Shown piece after piece: positions 9,155 through 17,902 of a DNA stretch of 64,000 nucleotides. Each line of letters starts with the position of its first letter. Position 1 is the stretch's first letter. The notes beneath the pieces were generated by a model. The model was not told the DNA's origin. It searched no databases and saw only the letters and a program-made list of their open reading frames with translations. Source of the DNA: an uncultured Anaeroplasmataceae bacterium. GTDB taxonomy: Bacteria > Bacillota_I > Bacilli_A > Acholeplasmatales > Anaeroplasmataceae. The stretch spans positions 1 to 64,000 of the forward strand of contig CAKQDS010000007.1 in the NCBI GenBank assembly GCA_934229535.1, read 5' to 3'. Both the position numbers and the translations under genes were made by a program.

Positions 9155-9745
9155 TTAGCCCTTCATTTTTGATAATAATCCCGTTATGCTTTCCTCTGGC
9201 TTATTATTACTATTACTAACAGCTACCATAATATTTCTAAATGTTATCTTTTTTCCAGAGGCTGTAATGTCATCAATAACCTTAGCTAATTTATCCTTAT
9301 CATAATTTTTTTCATAAACGAAATCTTTTACATAATCAAGTTCATTTGCGGTAAGAACCCTATTCATTTTTGCTTGAAGTAAATTAATAACATCATCAAT
9401 CTTATTTTTTTGTTTAATTACCTGCGGCATACCAACACATGCTTCAAGTTTATCAAACAATGGATCTAACTTGATAAATTCATCACCTAAAGAATTATCA
9501 TAAGAAATATATATTTCATACAAATTCTTTTCAAGCAAGCTATTCAAAGCATTATCAATTACTTTACTTCCTTGTTTTAAATTAATTTCAATTATTTGCT
9601 TTTCAATCTTTTTATTTCTTTTATAGCAATATAATAATTCAATTAGGGTAAGTGTTTCAATTGGGGTAATATCTAAATTTCTAGCTTCATTTATGATCAT
9701 TTTTTCTATATTCAAATAGCCATTTTCAAATAATTCTTTTATCAT
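9155..9745 (-). CDS. dnaD: DnaD-like replication initiation protein
   Basis: 196 residues with the two-part DnaD layout: an N-terminal winged-helix-like region (LTLIELLYCYKRNKK, DNALNSLLEKNLYEIY) and a C-terminal helical DnaB/DnaD region (VLTANELDYVKDFVYE, ITFRNIMVAVSNS). DnaD loads the replicative helicase together with DnaB and DnaI. Similarity to B. subtilis DnaD is moderate by eye, but the position directly before nth supports the call. Its ATG lies inside the end of dapB with an AGAGGAAT ribosome site. Confidence 0.85.
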   Translation of the reverse strand: MIKELFENGYLNIEKMIINEARNLDITPIETLTLIELLYCYKRNKKIEKQIIEINLKQGSKVIDNALNSLLEKNLYEIYISYDNSLGDEFIKLDPLFDKLEACVGMPQVIKQKNKIDDVINLLQAKMNRVLTANELDYVKDFVYEKNYDKDKLAKVIDDITASGKKITFRNIMVAVSNSNNKPEESITGLLSKMKG

Positions 9746-10325
9746 ATTCCTCTACCAGCCTTTTAAAAAAATTAATGAAACCATCAATAAAGGCATCTTT
9801 GTTTTTAATTTCGTGTTTTATTACAATACGTTCATTTTGGGTTTCATAAATAACAATATGCTTAGCAAATTCATCATATTTACGTATTGAAGTAATATTT
9901 TTAACATCAACATTTAACATATTTGCTAAATATAAGGCTGTTCCCGAAGGATGATCAGCCTTTTGCATATTATGTATTTCATATATTTTTAAATTTTTAT
10001 TATTTATTTTCTTACAAGCATTATAAAAACTATTAATTAATTCTGCGAAATTATTACATTGATAAAAAATAACATTATTTTCTAATGCTAATCTATTTAA
10101 ACTCTTAATTTGCTCATCATTATAGCCAGTTGTACCTGAAATAACATTAATTTTAGACCTAATAGCACATTCTAAAATTTCATAGGCACTAGTCGATGAA
10201 AAATCAATCAACGTTTTTATATCTTGCAAATCATCTTTACTTTTAATAATTTTTGTTCTATATTCATCCTTTAATCGTGAATATATGCCTTTCCCCATTC
10301 TTCCATATCCCAAAATTCCTATCAC
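9726..10325 (-). CDS. dapB: 4-hydroxy-tetrahydrodipicolinate reductase
   Basis: About 200 residues, shorter than the usual 240-270. It reduces HTPA with NAD(P)H in the lysine/diaminopimelate pathway. The nucleotide-binding GILGYGRMGKG, the SGTTGY loop and the substrate motif with HNMQKADHPSGTA are visible; the first catalytic His and the Lys are kept, the second His of the usual HH pair is Asn. The start is uncertain: GTG at 10325 has GGGTGAT upstream, while an in-frame GTG at 10334 lies inside that ribosome site. The missing length appears to be in the central domain. No other dap gene is in the window. Confidence 0.9.
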   Translation of the reverse strand: MIGILGYGRMGKGIYSRLKDEYRTKIIKSKDDLQDIKTLIDFSSTSAYEILECAIRSKINVISGTTGYNDEQIKSLNRLALENNVIFYQCNNFAELINSFYNACKKINNKNLKIYEIHNMQKADHPSGTALYLANMLNVDVKNITSIRKYDEFAKHIVIYETQNERIVIKHEIKNKDAFIDGFINFFKRLVEEYDKRII

Positions 10326-10356
10326 TGCAATCACCCAAAATTAATATATGCAATGT

Positions 10357-11025
10357 TTAAATTTTTGCTTCCTTTTGTAGTGCTTCTCTAGCAGCTTGCT
10401 GTTCAGCTTCCTTCTTAGTTTTACCAAATCCATGGCCCATTAGAATATCATCATCCATATAAACAACAGCCTCAAAGGTTTTATCATGTGCTGGACCAGT
10501 ATCTTTAATAATTTCATAATGAAGGCTTCTTTTATCTGATTGGACCTTTTCCTGTAAAATTGATTTATAATCCTTTAAATTCCATACCTCGTTTAAGAAA
10601 GGAATAATTAAATGATCAACAACTCTTAAGACAACATCAAAGCCTTGATCTAAATATATTGCTCCTAAAACCGCCTCAAAGGCATCAGCAATAATTGCAG
10701 GTCTATCTCTTAAGCTATTTGATATTTCACCATTACCAAAGCGAATATAATCCTTTAAATCAATTTTAGCAGCATAAACATTAAGAGCTTCCTCGCAAAC
10801 TGCTTGAGCTCTTCTTTTAGTTAAAACTCCTTCATCTAAAGGATCATGTAAATATAAAAAATTACTCATTGCCAGCTCTAAAACAGCATCGCCTAAATAC
10901 TCTAATCTTTCATTACAAATAGTATTATGCTCATTAGCATATGTAGAATGAGTCAAAGCTGTCTCCAAAATACTAATGTCATTAAATTTAACACCTAAAT
11001 CATTCATTAGCTTTTGCAGTCTCAT
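10357..11025 (-). CDS. rnc: Ribonuclease III
   Basis: 222 residues. The endonuclease signature ERLEYLGDAVLEL and the second acidic site ADAFEAVLGAIYLD form the two-metal catalytic centre; a double-stranded-RNA-binding domain follows from about residue 155 (QEKVQSDKRSLHYEI to GKTKKEAEQQAAREAL). It processes rRNA and structured mRNAs. I place the start at the ATG at 11025, preceded by AAAGGAG; the in-frame TTG at 11034 is adjacent to that site and too close to be used. It overlaps the end of plsX, as expected for the plsX-fab-rnc cluster with the fab genes missing. Confidence 0.97.
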   Translation of the reverse strand: MRLQKLMNDLGVKFNDISILETALTHSTYANEHNTICNERLEYLGDAVLELAMSNFLYLHDPLDEGVLTKRRAQAVCEEALNVYAAKIDLKDYIRFGNGEISNSLRDRPAIIADAFEAVLGAIYLDQGFDVVLRVVDHLIIPFLNEVWNLKDYKSILQEKVQSDKRSLHYEIIKDTGPAHDKTFEAVVYMDDDILMGHGFGKTKKEAEQQAAREALQKEAKI

Positions 11026-12022
11026 TATTATCAATCTCCTTTAAGGATTTTTTAACCTTACCTACAACATCCTTCTCAATCATTGTTCTACACTGTCTAA
11101 TGGCATTATAAACAGCCACAGGATTACTATTACCATGACCTTTAATTACTGGGGCATTGATTCCTAAAATCATAGCTCCACCAAGCTCTGATGAATCCAT
11201 AGATTTTTTAAACCTATCAAGATTTTTATGCATAAATAAATAACCAATCTTACCACCAAGACTTGATTTTATTTCTCTTTTTAGCATTTTTGACATAGTC
11301 TTTGCTGTACCTTCAATGCTTTTCATAACCATATTACCAGTGAATCCATCAGTAATCATAATATCACATGGCGAATCAAGTGCCTCTGTAGGCTCAATAT
11401 TACCATAAAAATTGATTAAAGAATTAGCCTTTAATAAATCATAGGTAAGAACATCTTGTTCTCTTCCTTTACCATATTCACTGCCAATATTTAATAATCC
11501 GACAGATGGATTTTCATATCCAAAAACCTCTTTTGCAACAATTGTAGCCATAATAGCCAAATCATTTAAATGCTCTGGTCTTAATTCCACGTTGGCTCCA
11601 ACATCAAGTAAAAAACGAGCTTTTCCATCAAAATTAGGAATTATTGGACAAAGGCAAATTCTACTTACCTCGGGCATTTTTCTAATAATCATATGCGAAG
11701 CAACAATAACACATTGAGTAGGTCCAGTAGTAACAACACCATCGACATTACCATCAACCACAGCCTGCATAGCCTTACATAATGAATAATTTCTATTTTT
11801 TCTTATAGCCATTACGGGATTATGCTCACCCATATCAAAGCATTCTTTAGTATCCACAATGCTTATTCTTTCATTATTTGTTAAAAGCGGTTTAATCTTA
11901 TCCTCATCACCATATAAAACAATCTCTATATCCTTCATTTTTGATATAGCCATCATTGCGCCAGGAACTGTTGAATTAACACCAAAATCACCACCAAGGG
12001 CATCTAAAGCTATTTTTATCAT
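11000..12022 (-). CDS. plsX: Phosphate acyltransferase PlsX
   Basis: 340 residues. PlsX makes acyl-phosphate from acyl-ACP for the PlsY step of phospholipid synthesis. The N-terminal IALDALGGDFG, EHNPVMAIRK, GPTQ/SHMIIRKM and VITDGFTGNMVMKSIEG segments are diagnostic. The start is the ATG at 12022 with GGAGGTG six bases upstream; the GTG at 12031 is part of that ribosome site. FabD, FabG and AcpP, which normally lie between plsX and rnc, are absent here; acyl chains can be supplied by the FakA pathway encoded nearby. Confidence 0.96.
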   Translation of the reverse strand: MIKIALDALGGDFGVNSTVPGAMMAISKMKDIEIVLYGDEDKIKPLLTNNERISIVDTKECFDMGEHNPVMAIRKNRNYSLCKAMQAVVDGNVDGVVTTGPTQCVIVASHMIIRKMPEVSRICLCPIIPNFDGKARFLLDVGANVELRPEHLNDLAIMATIVAKEVFGYENPSVGLLNIGSEYGKGREQDVLTYDLLKANSLINFYGNIEPTEALDSPCDIMITDGFTGNMVMKSIEGTAKTMSKMLKREIKSSLGGKIGYLFMHKNLDRFKKSMDSSELGGAMILGINAPVIKGHGNSNPVAVYNAIRQCRTMIEKDVVGKVKKSLKEIDNNETAKANE

Positions 12023-12050
12023 CGTAAACACCTCCGAAATGTTATAAATT

Positions 12051-12056
12051 ATTATA
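12051..12056 (-). promoter_or_regulatory. Probable -10 element of plsX-rnc
   Basis: TATAAT on minus about 30 bases upstream of the plsX start. The -35 region is only a T-rich stretch, so this is a weak promoter call. I see no FapR-like palindrome. Confidence 0.4.
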
Positions 12057-12095
12057 CCACAAAAACCAAAAGAAAAAAACGATTATAAGAAAAAA

Positions 12096-12118
12096 ACTAA
12101 TCGCTCAAAGCAATTAGT
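12096..12118 (-). terminator. Terminator of the BspA-like gene
   Basis: ACTAAT (12096-12101) pairs with ATTAGT (12113-12118) with partial pairing inside; on minus a run of seven T follows. The stem includes the stop codon of the gene. Confidence 0.8.
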
Positions 12119-13538
12119 CCAATTCAAGCCATATTCTTGGTAAGCCGTCATTATTATATCCCCAAGAATTATTTTCTTTTGTTGTGCTATAAAAAAGAAT
12201 ATAACATTGATAATCTTCTTCAATATTTTTATATAAGCCTTTCATTTCTTCTTTTGTGCCATTAATACAAATGTAAACAGGATTATCCTTGCTTGTATTA
12301 GGAATAACATTATGATTTAAATAATTAAAATCAATATATGCATTATTAGGAAGAACTACATATCTTTTAGATTCTGTATCATAGCCTGAATCACTATGAG
12401 GATATCCTTTAAACCAGATTGCCTCACTATCAATCTCTTGTACCTTATTAATAATAAGTGTAGCTAATGAAGTTTCTATGGCATTATCATCAATAATTCC
12501 AACACTACTAAAGCTCAAGCTCTTAACAATGATTTTTTCCTTATTTAAGGCATTAGAAGCTATTTTATTTATATGGCCATTAAATATAACATTATTAGCA
12601 TAAAAATTAAAAAACATATCATCAATAATATCAATATTTGCATTTATTGTTAAATTATTTATTATTCGCCTTTTAAAAACAACATTTGAAATCTTTTTTA
12701 CACTATTTGGAACAACATAATCACGCTTATTTTGAGTAGGATTTAGATATATTAATGTATCGCCACTCTTTGAATAAATCATACCATCCTTAGCCATCAC
12801 ATAAGGATTATTTTTATTAATTTTTAATGATAGCCAATTAATATCATCAAGAATTTCTTCATCATAGATTAAATTGGTATTCTTATTAACATATAGCTCT
12901 TTGTCATTACATAAAATATTCTTCAAATGGATTCTTTTATTTTTTTTATTAAAAGACATAGAAATACGACAATTAACGCTACCAACATCTACTAAATTTT
13001 TACCACCATAAAATGTTACAAAGGCAACTTCTTCCTTTAAAAAATCATCATCAAGCTTTATAATGCTTTTTGGTAATAATACCTTTTCTTCATTAATTGC
13101 TTTAGCTCCAATTTCAACAACCTTATATTTTTTATTATTTATATAAGTATAGCTAGGAATTATTAATGCTCCATTAGTCGGACTTTTAAGCACATTAGTT
13201 AGCTTTACCTCTTTAGTATTTAAAGTTTCAAATTTAAAATATTCACTAAAATTATTTTTTACAAATGAATCCTTGTATTTATAACTGGCATAAAGCTCCT
13301 TCTTTTTCACATTAGAAAAATAATTAACCTTTTTAAATTCATTATAATATCCATCAAATTCAATCACTTCGCTATATTCTTTTTTTATATCAGAAAGCTC
13401 TGCCTCTTCATTGTTAACTAATAACAAATTATTCATTTCTTTACCATCATATTGATAATTATGATAAGAAATAAAACCTACAATAACTATTGCGATACAT
13501 GAAAATAAACCAAACATAGCTAAAATAAAATTTTTCAT
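12114..13538 (-). CDS. Membrane-anchored BspA-like leucine-rich-repeat protein
   Basis: 474 residues from the ATG at 13538, which has GAAGGTG upstream; a longer frame reaching 13586 has no ribosome site. An N-terminal anchor (about 4-25) is followed by an extracytoplasmic region with irregular BspA-type (LRR_5) repeats: IIPSYTYINNKKYKVVEIGA, LPKSIIKLDDDFL, YVVPNSVKKISNVVF, IDIIDDMFFNFYANNVIF. Such repeats occur in surface proteins of gut bacteria that bind host or other bacterial proteins. It has its own strong promoter and terminator and sits between recG and plsX, where fapR lies in B. subtilis, so it looks like an inserted accessory gene. Function unknown. Confidence 0.72.
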   Translation of the reverse strand: MKNFILAMFGLFSCIAIVIVGFISYHNYQYDGKEMNNLLLVNNEEAELSDIKKEYSEVIEFDGYYNEFKKVNYFSNVKKKELYASYKYKDSFVKNNFSEYFKFETLNTKEVKLTNVLKSPTNGALIIPSYTYINNKKYKVVEIGAKAINEEKVLLPKSIIKLDDDFLKEEVAFVTFYGGKNLVDVGSVNCRISMSFNKKNKRIHLKNILCNDKELYVNKNTNLIYDEEILDDINWLSLKINKNNPYVMAKDGMIYSKSGDTLIYLNPTQNKRDYVVPNSVKKISNVVFKRRIINNLTINANIDIIDDMFFNFYANNVIFNGHINKIASNALNKEKIIVKSLSFSSVGIIDDNAIETSLATLIINKVQEIDSEAIWFKGYPHSDSGYDTESKRYVVLPNNAYIDFNYLNHNVIPNTSKDNPVYICINGTKEEMKGLYKNIEEDYQCYILFYSTTKENNSWGYNNDGLPRIWLELD

Positions 13539-13569
13539 AAAAAACACACCTTCGCTTTTCTTTGATTTA

Positions 13570-13597
13570 ATTATAATACAAACCAAAAAAATGTCAA
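13570..13597 (-). promoter_or_regulatory. Strong promoter of the BspA-like gene
   Basis: On minus, TTGACA (13592-13597) and TATAAT (13570-13575) are separated by 16 bases: a perfect match to the SigA consensus boxes, about 30 bases upstream of the start codon and just after recG. Confidence 0.85.
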
Positions 13598-13607
13598 GTT
13601 TATTTTA

Positions 13608-15575
13608 TTAGTGAATTATTAAGCTTTCTTCATTAATTTTATCAATTATTTTTTCTACCATTTCATTTTTATTTTCTTTTTTGTTATATTCTAAAAAATA
13701 TTCTTTTGCATCATTTTTAGCACAAAGCCATATGTTTTTATCAAGATTAATATCTGCAAATTCCATATTCAAATAGCCACTTTGCTCATTACCTAAAAAA
13801 TCACCTGGACCACGTAATTTAAAGTCCTCCTCAGCAAGCATAAAGCCATCATCACAGCTTTGTAAAATTTCTAATCTTTTACAATTTACATCATTAGAAA
13901 TTAAATAACAATAATTATCCAAATTATTTCTACCTATTCTTCCACGCAATTGATGAAGCTGGCTAAGTCCAAAACGATTTGCATTTAATATTACCATTAC
14001 ACTGGCATTAGGAATATCAATACCTACCTCAATAACTGTCGTTGATATTAAAATATCAAGTTCCTTTTCTTTAAAACTACTTAAAATCGTTTCTTTATCT
14101 TTATTTTTTAATTTTCCATGAAGAATACCAATTCTATCGTTTGGAAATTCATCATTAAAAATTTCATAGGCTCTATTAATATCAATTCCTGATATAAATG
14201 TTGATTCCTCTATAAACGGAACAATAACATAAATTTGATGACCATTTGCAATTTCTTTATGTATAACGTCATATATTTCTTTTAATTTTTTAAAATCCAA
14301 AACCATAGTTTTTATATTTTTTTCGCCCTTTGGCTTTTTATGTAATGAGCTAATATCCAAATCACCAAATTCAGCAAAGCCAAGAGTTCTTGGAATAGGT
14401 GTTGCTGTTAAATATAAGGCATCAATATTATTACCTTTACTTAAAAGCATCGCCCTTTGATTTACGCCAAAGCGGTGCTGCTCATCAATTATTACAAGCC
14501 CCAAATTATCTAGATTTATACATTCGTATAATAAAGCATGTGTACCAATTATTAAATTAAAATTAGTATTATTAAGCTTATTTCTTTCACTTTTTTTAGT
14601 TTGACCAGTTAACAAAAACGGTTTAAATTCTTTAAATAAGCCTGAAGCAGTATTGTAATGCTGTAAAGCTAAAGCCTCAGTAGGTGCCATAAGTAGTACC
14701 TGATAACCTTCTTTAATAACTAAAAGAGCCGCAATTAAAGCAACTATTGTTTTACCACTACCTACATCTCCTTGAAGTAGTCTATTCATTTTGTAATCTT
14801 TATTTAAATCCTTAATAATATCCTTAATAGCATTTTTTTGATCTAATGTTAATTCATAAGGAAGCTTTATTTCTTCTAAAACATCTTCATTAATTTTTTT
14901 AGATTTTTTTACAGCAATTTGTTTCTTACCTCTTAAAGCCTCAAGTGCTAAAGCGTACCAAAAAATTTCTTCATATTTTTTTCTTCTTTCAATTTGCTTA
15001 AGCATTTCTTTATCTTTAGGAAAATGAGCATCATAATAATATTCATTATCTAATAAAAGCTTATATTTTTGACAATATTTTATTGGTAATGTTTCATTAA
15101 GCTCATTATTTTTAGCAAGAGCATTCATAACAAAACGATTAAAGGTTTTATTGGCAATTTCTTTTATTTTATAATCAACTTCAATTTTCGTACTAAATAA
15201 ATCAAAGAAAATATTATTTATTATAAAATATTTTTTTTCATAATTATAATAACCATTAGCAATTAGTCTTAAACCTTTTTTTAGCTTATATCGTAAAAAC
15301 GCTTGCCCGAAAATTAAGCATCTTATATCTTTTCCTCTAATCAGCGAAGAAAATATTAAGCAGTCACTATATTTTATTTTCTTATAAAATATTTGAGAAT
15401 TTATAATTATAAGCTCACAGGTTGTCTCACCATTAAAAGGATCCTTACCTCCAACCTCATATAATTCATATTTTCTTGGAATATAATGAATTAAATCAAT
15501 ATCTGTATAAATATTTTTTTCGTATAAGATTTTAGCTGTTTTTTCGCCTATTCCCTTCATTTCCTCAATTTTCAT
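13608..15575 (-). CDS. recG: ATP-dependent DNA helicase RecG
   Basis: 655 residues. RecG remodels stalled forks and Holliday junctions. The N-terminal wedge/OB region begins MKGIGEKTAKILYEKNIYTDIDLIHYIPRKYE-like; the helicase core has Walker A LQGDVGSGKT, the DEQH box VIIDEQHRFGV, TATPIPRT, and QLRGRIGRN in the second RecA domain, then the RecG-specific LRGPGDFLGNEQSG. It is preceded by AAAAGGAG. Position between fakA and plsX matches B. subtilis. Confidence 0.97.
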   Translation of the reverse strand: MKIEEMKGIGEKTAKILYEKNIYTDIDLIHYIPRKYELYEVGGKDPFNGETTCELIIINSQIFYKKIKYSDCLIFSSLIRGKDIRCLIFGQAFLRYKLKKGLRLIANGYYNYEKKYFIINNIFFDLFSTKIEVDYKIKEIANKTFNRFVMNALAKNNELNETLPIKYCQKYKLLLDNEYYYDAHFPKDKEMLKQIERRKKYEEIFWYALALEALRGKKQIAVKKSKKINEDVLEEIKLPYELTLDQKNAIKDIIKDLNKDYKMNRLLQGDVGSGKTIVALIAALLVIKEGYQVLLMAPTEALALQHYNTASGLFKEFKPFLLTGQTKKSERNKLNNTNFNLIIGTHALLYECINLDNLGLVIIDEQHRFGVNQRAMLLSKGNNIDALYLTATPIPRTLGFAEFGDLDISSLHKKPKGEKNIKTMVLDFKKLKEIYDVIHKEIANGHQIYVIVPFIEESTFISGIDINRAYEIFNDEFPNDRIGILHGKLKNKDKETILSSFKEKELDILISTTVIEVGIDIPNASVMVILNANRFGLSQLHQLRGRIGRNNLDNYCYLISNDVNCKRLEILQSCDDGFMLAEEDFKLRGPGDFLGNEQSGYLNMEFADINLDKNIWLCAKNDAKEYFLEYNKKENKNEMVEKIIDKINEESLIIH

Positions 15576-15599
15576 AAAAAATACTCCTTTTAAGTAAAA

Positions 15600-15621
15600 A
15601 CGTAGTGAATTATCACTACGT
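15600..15621 (-). terminator. Terminator between fakA and recG
   Basis: ACGTAGTGA and TCACTACGT form a 9-bp perfect stem with a 4-base loop, followed on minus by TTTTTA. It lies between the fakA stop and the recG ribosome site, so recG may depend on read-through or an unseen promoter. Confidence 0.8.
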
Positions 15622-15630
15622 CTAAATTAA

Positions 15631-17259
15631 TTATTCAATTGCAATAATATATGAATAAATTTCTTGAGAACCATCAATTAATTCTACTTCTAAATCCTCA
15701 TTTAAGCTTTGACAGAAATCAACAAGTTCTTTTGCTTCATCGCTTGAAACATCACAGCCATAGAAAATTGTAACAATTTCACTATCTGAATCAATTCTCT
15801 TTCTTAATAACTCATGAGTTGCTTCTACTCTTTCTTTAGTTGAAACAACTATTTCACCATCAGAAATACCCATATAATCATTAGCACATATCTTTATACC
15901 ATTAATTTCTGTATCTCTTATTGAATAAGTTATTTCTCCTGATTTAACATTATTAATTGCATTTGTCATTTCTGAGCAATTAGTATCTAAATCAGTAGTT
16001 TGGTCAAAGGCCATCAATGAAGCATAGCCCTGAGCAACTGTCTTAGCCTTTAATACTCTAACATTTGATGTTGGACATAGGCCAATAGCTTGTTCTGCTG
16101 CCATAATAACATTACCATTATTCGGTAAAATAATTACATTATCAGCATTTGCCTCTTCAATAGCATTAACGAAGGCCTCTGTTGATGGATTCATAGTTTG
16201 TCCACCTTCTATAACGTAGTCAACACCAAGCTCTTTAAAGGTATTTTTTATTCCTTCACCAAAGCAAACAGCAATAATTGCATATTTTTTACGTTCTTTT
16301 GTTTTTACTTCTTCAGCTTTATTTATTAATTCTGAATGCTGTAAACGCATATTTTCAACTTTAATCTTTACAAACTCACCATATTTTTGAGCAGTATTTA
16401 AAGCCTCACCTGGTGTATTAGTGTGAACATGAACCTTAACTAAATTTTCATCTTGAACTAAAACAAGCGAATCACCCATTAAACTAAGTGGAGCTTTTAA
16501 ATCTGATTCCTGGAAAGCATCCTTATTCTTAAGATCAATAATAAATTCTGTACAATATCCATATTTAATATCAACCTCACCAAGACGCTCAGCACCTGAT
16601 TGTTCTTCAGCAACATTATCGTTTGATTCAAGAATTCTACCCTTCAGTGCCAAAATCATACCTTCTACAATTTTAATGAATCCAGCACCGCCGCTATCGA
16701 CAACTCCTGCTTCTTTTAATACAGGTAATAAATCTGGTGTGTGCTCTAAGGTAATTCTTGCTTGCTTAACATAAGCATCTAAAACAGCCTCAATAGTTTT
16801 AAATTTTGAGCAATTTGCAACAACTGCCTCAGCAGCCTCACGCACAACAGTAAGAATTGTTCCTTCAACAGGATTCATAACAGCCTTATAAGCAATTTTA
16901 TAACCACACTCAAGACAATTAATAAAGTCAGAAATTGATAAAACATTATCACTGGCTTCCTTAATACCTTGATAAACACCTCTAAAGTATTGCGATAAAA
17001 TAACTCCAGAATTTCCTCTAGCACCCATTAGAGCTCCCCTTGAAAGTGCTTTAGCAATATCACATATTGAGCTTGATTCGCAGCTTTCCATTTCACGAAC
17101 TCCGCTCATAACAGTCATTTGCATATTGGTTCCTGTATCACCATCGGGAACAGGGAAAACATTTAATTGATCTATTTCACTATGATTATTTTTTAAATTA
17201 ATAGCTCCATTTAAAACCATCTTTTTAAATAATTCGCCATCTATTTTGGAAACTGACAT
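15631..17259 (-). CDS. fakA: Fatty acid kinase catalytic subunit (DAK2 domain, YloV type)
   Basis: 542 residues. The N-terminal DhaL/DAK2 kinase domain has the ATP/Mg motif VPDGDTGTNMQMT (D39, D41) and MGARGNSGVILSQ; the C-terminal half is the DegV-like region of FakA proteins. FakA phosphorylates FakB-bound exogenous fatty acids to acyl-phosphate, the same product as PlsX makes. AGGAGGA precedes the ATG. In most Firmicutes the small Asp23-family gene yloU lies directly upstream; here it is missing and a 400-base intergenic region takes its place. Confidence 0.93.
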   Translation of the reverse strand: MSVSKIDGELFKKMVLNGAINLKNNHSEIDQLNVFPVPDGDTGTNMQMTVMSGVREMESCESSSICDIAKALSRGALMGARGNSGVILSQYFRGVYQGIKEASDNVLSISDFINCLECGYKIAYKAVMNPVEGTILTVVREAAEAVVANCSKFKTIEAVLDAYVKQARITLEHTPDLLPVLKEAGVVDSGGAGFIKIVEGMILALKGRILESNDNVAEEQSGAERLGEVDIKYGYCTEFIIDLKNKDAFQESDLKAPLSLMGDSLVLVQDENLVKVHVHTNTPGEALNTAQKYGEFVKIKVENMRLQHSELINKAEEVKTKERKKYAIIAVCFGEGIKNTFKELGVDYVIEGGQTMNPSTEAFVNAIEEANADNVIILPNNGNVIMAAEQAIGLCPTSNVRVLKAKTVAQGYASLMAFDQTTDLDTNCSEMTNAINNVKSGEITYSIRDTEINGIKICANDYMGISDGEIVVSTKERVEATHELLRKRIDSDSEIVTIFYGCDVSSDEAKELVDFCQSLNEDLEVELIDGSQEIYSYIIAIE

Positions 17260-17376
17260 AGTATTCCTCCTAAAAATTTAATACGATATTTTTCATTATT
17301 ATAAAGCGTAAAATCACCTAATTTACGCTATAAGTTCATATAAATAAATTTTAACACCTTAATCTACAATACAAAA

Positions 17377-17394
17377 TGCAAAGTACATTTTACA
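17377..17394. promoter_or_regulatory. TGTAAA/TTTACA-type palindrome (possible CcpA site)
   Basis: TGCAAA (17377-17382), six bases, TTTACA (17389-17394). It matches 17 of 21 positions with the site before ybaK at 43233-43252 and resembles variable-spacer cre sites described in Clostridium. CcpA control of fakA is an inference. Confidence 0.4.
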
Positions 17395-17422
17395 TTATAA
17401 ATATTATAACACATTTTTTCAA
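17394..17422 (-). promoter_or_regulatory. Probable fakA promoter with overlapping palindrome
   Basis: On minus, TTGAAA (17417-17422), 17 bases, TATAAT (17394-17399). An overlapping alternative is TTTACA (17425-17430), 16 bases, TATAAT (17403-17408). The palindrome TGCAAA-N6-TTTACA abuts the -10, in a position suited to a repressor. Confidence 0.6.
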
Positions 17423-17586
17423 ATTGTAAAATACTTATTATACTAAAGATGAAAAATAATAACATATTTTGATATATTTTCAAATAAATGGGGCTTTAAC
17501 AACCAAATTATAAAAAATACTAATTTGAAAACAACTATTATTTTATCACAAATTTACAATTATGCAAGAAAATAGAGTTAAAAGTC

Positions 17587-17615
17587 TTGATTTTCTGTCC
17601 TTTTTTTGATAAAAT
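17587..17615 (+). promoter_or_regulatory. rpmB promoter
   Basis: TTGATT (17587-17592), a 17-base spacer, TAAAAT (17610-17615), about 50 bases upstream of the rpmB ATG. Confidence 0.8.
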
Positions 17616-17662
17616 AATAGGGCTTGAGTAAAAAGCAAGACTTAGTAAGGAGGTATTAGACT

Positions 17663-17851
17663 ATGGCTAAATGTTATGTAACTGGAAAATCAACAGTAAC
17701 AGGAAATAGAAGAAGCCATGCCCTAAATGCTACTCGCCGTACATGGAAGGCAAACTTACAAACCGTTCATATTAAAGATGAAAATGGTAATGTTAAGAAA
17801 GTAAAGATTTGTGCTAAGGCTTTAAAGAATTTAAAGTTAGAAAGAGCATAA
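17663..17851 (+). CDS. rpmB: 50S ribosomal protein L28
   Basis: 62 residues, a normal L28: [30 protein letters not shown] start and a basic C-terminus. It is on the plus strand between minus-strand genes, exactly as in B. subtilis, where rpmB is also reversed between spoVM and yloU-yloV. AAGGAGGT (17647-17654) lies eight bases before the ATG, its own promoter is upstream and a bidirectional terminator follows. Confidence 0.98.
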   Translation: MAKCYVTGKSTVTGNRRSHALNATRRTWKANLQTVHIKDENGNVKKVKICAKALKNLKLERA

Positions 17852-17874
17852 TAATTTAACATTATGTGTAAGAT

Positions 17875-17902
17875 AAAAAAAGGACAATCAAGTCCTTTTT
17901 TT
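17875..17902. terminator. Bidirectional terminator between rpmB and spoVM
   Basis: AAAAAAGGAC and GTCCTTTTTT form a 10-bp stem with a 6-base loop and T runs in both directions. It ends rpmB (plus) and overlaps the stop codon of the small spoVM gene (minus). Confidence 0.85.

Larger units (their letters stand above)
17260..17662. promoter_or_regulatory. 403-base divergent intergenic region fakA/rpmB
   Basis: No gene is seen here. Reading towards fakA there is a promoter (17394-17422), a TGCAAA-N6-TTTACA palindrome over its start site (17377-17394) and a further inverted repeat AGCGTAAA/TTTACGCT (17305-17312, 17322-17329). Reading towards rpmB there is a promoter at 17587-17615. The middle (17430-17580) is AT-rich with no clear signal. 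Confidence 0.6.

Noticed and set aside
11025..11034. TTG start of rnc at 11034
   Set aside because: It touches the AAAGGAG site, leaving no spacing; the ATG at 11025 fits.
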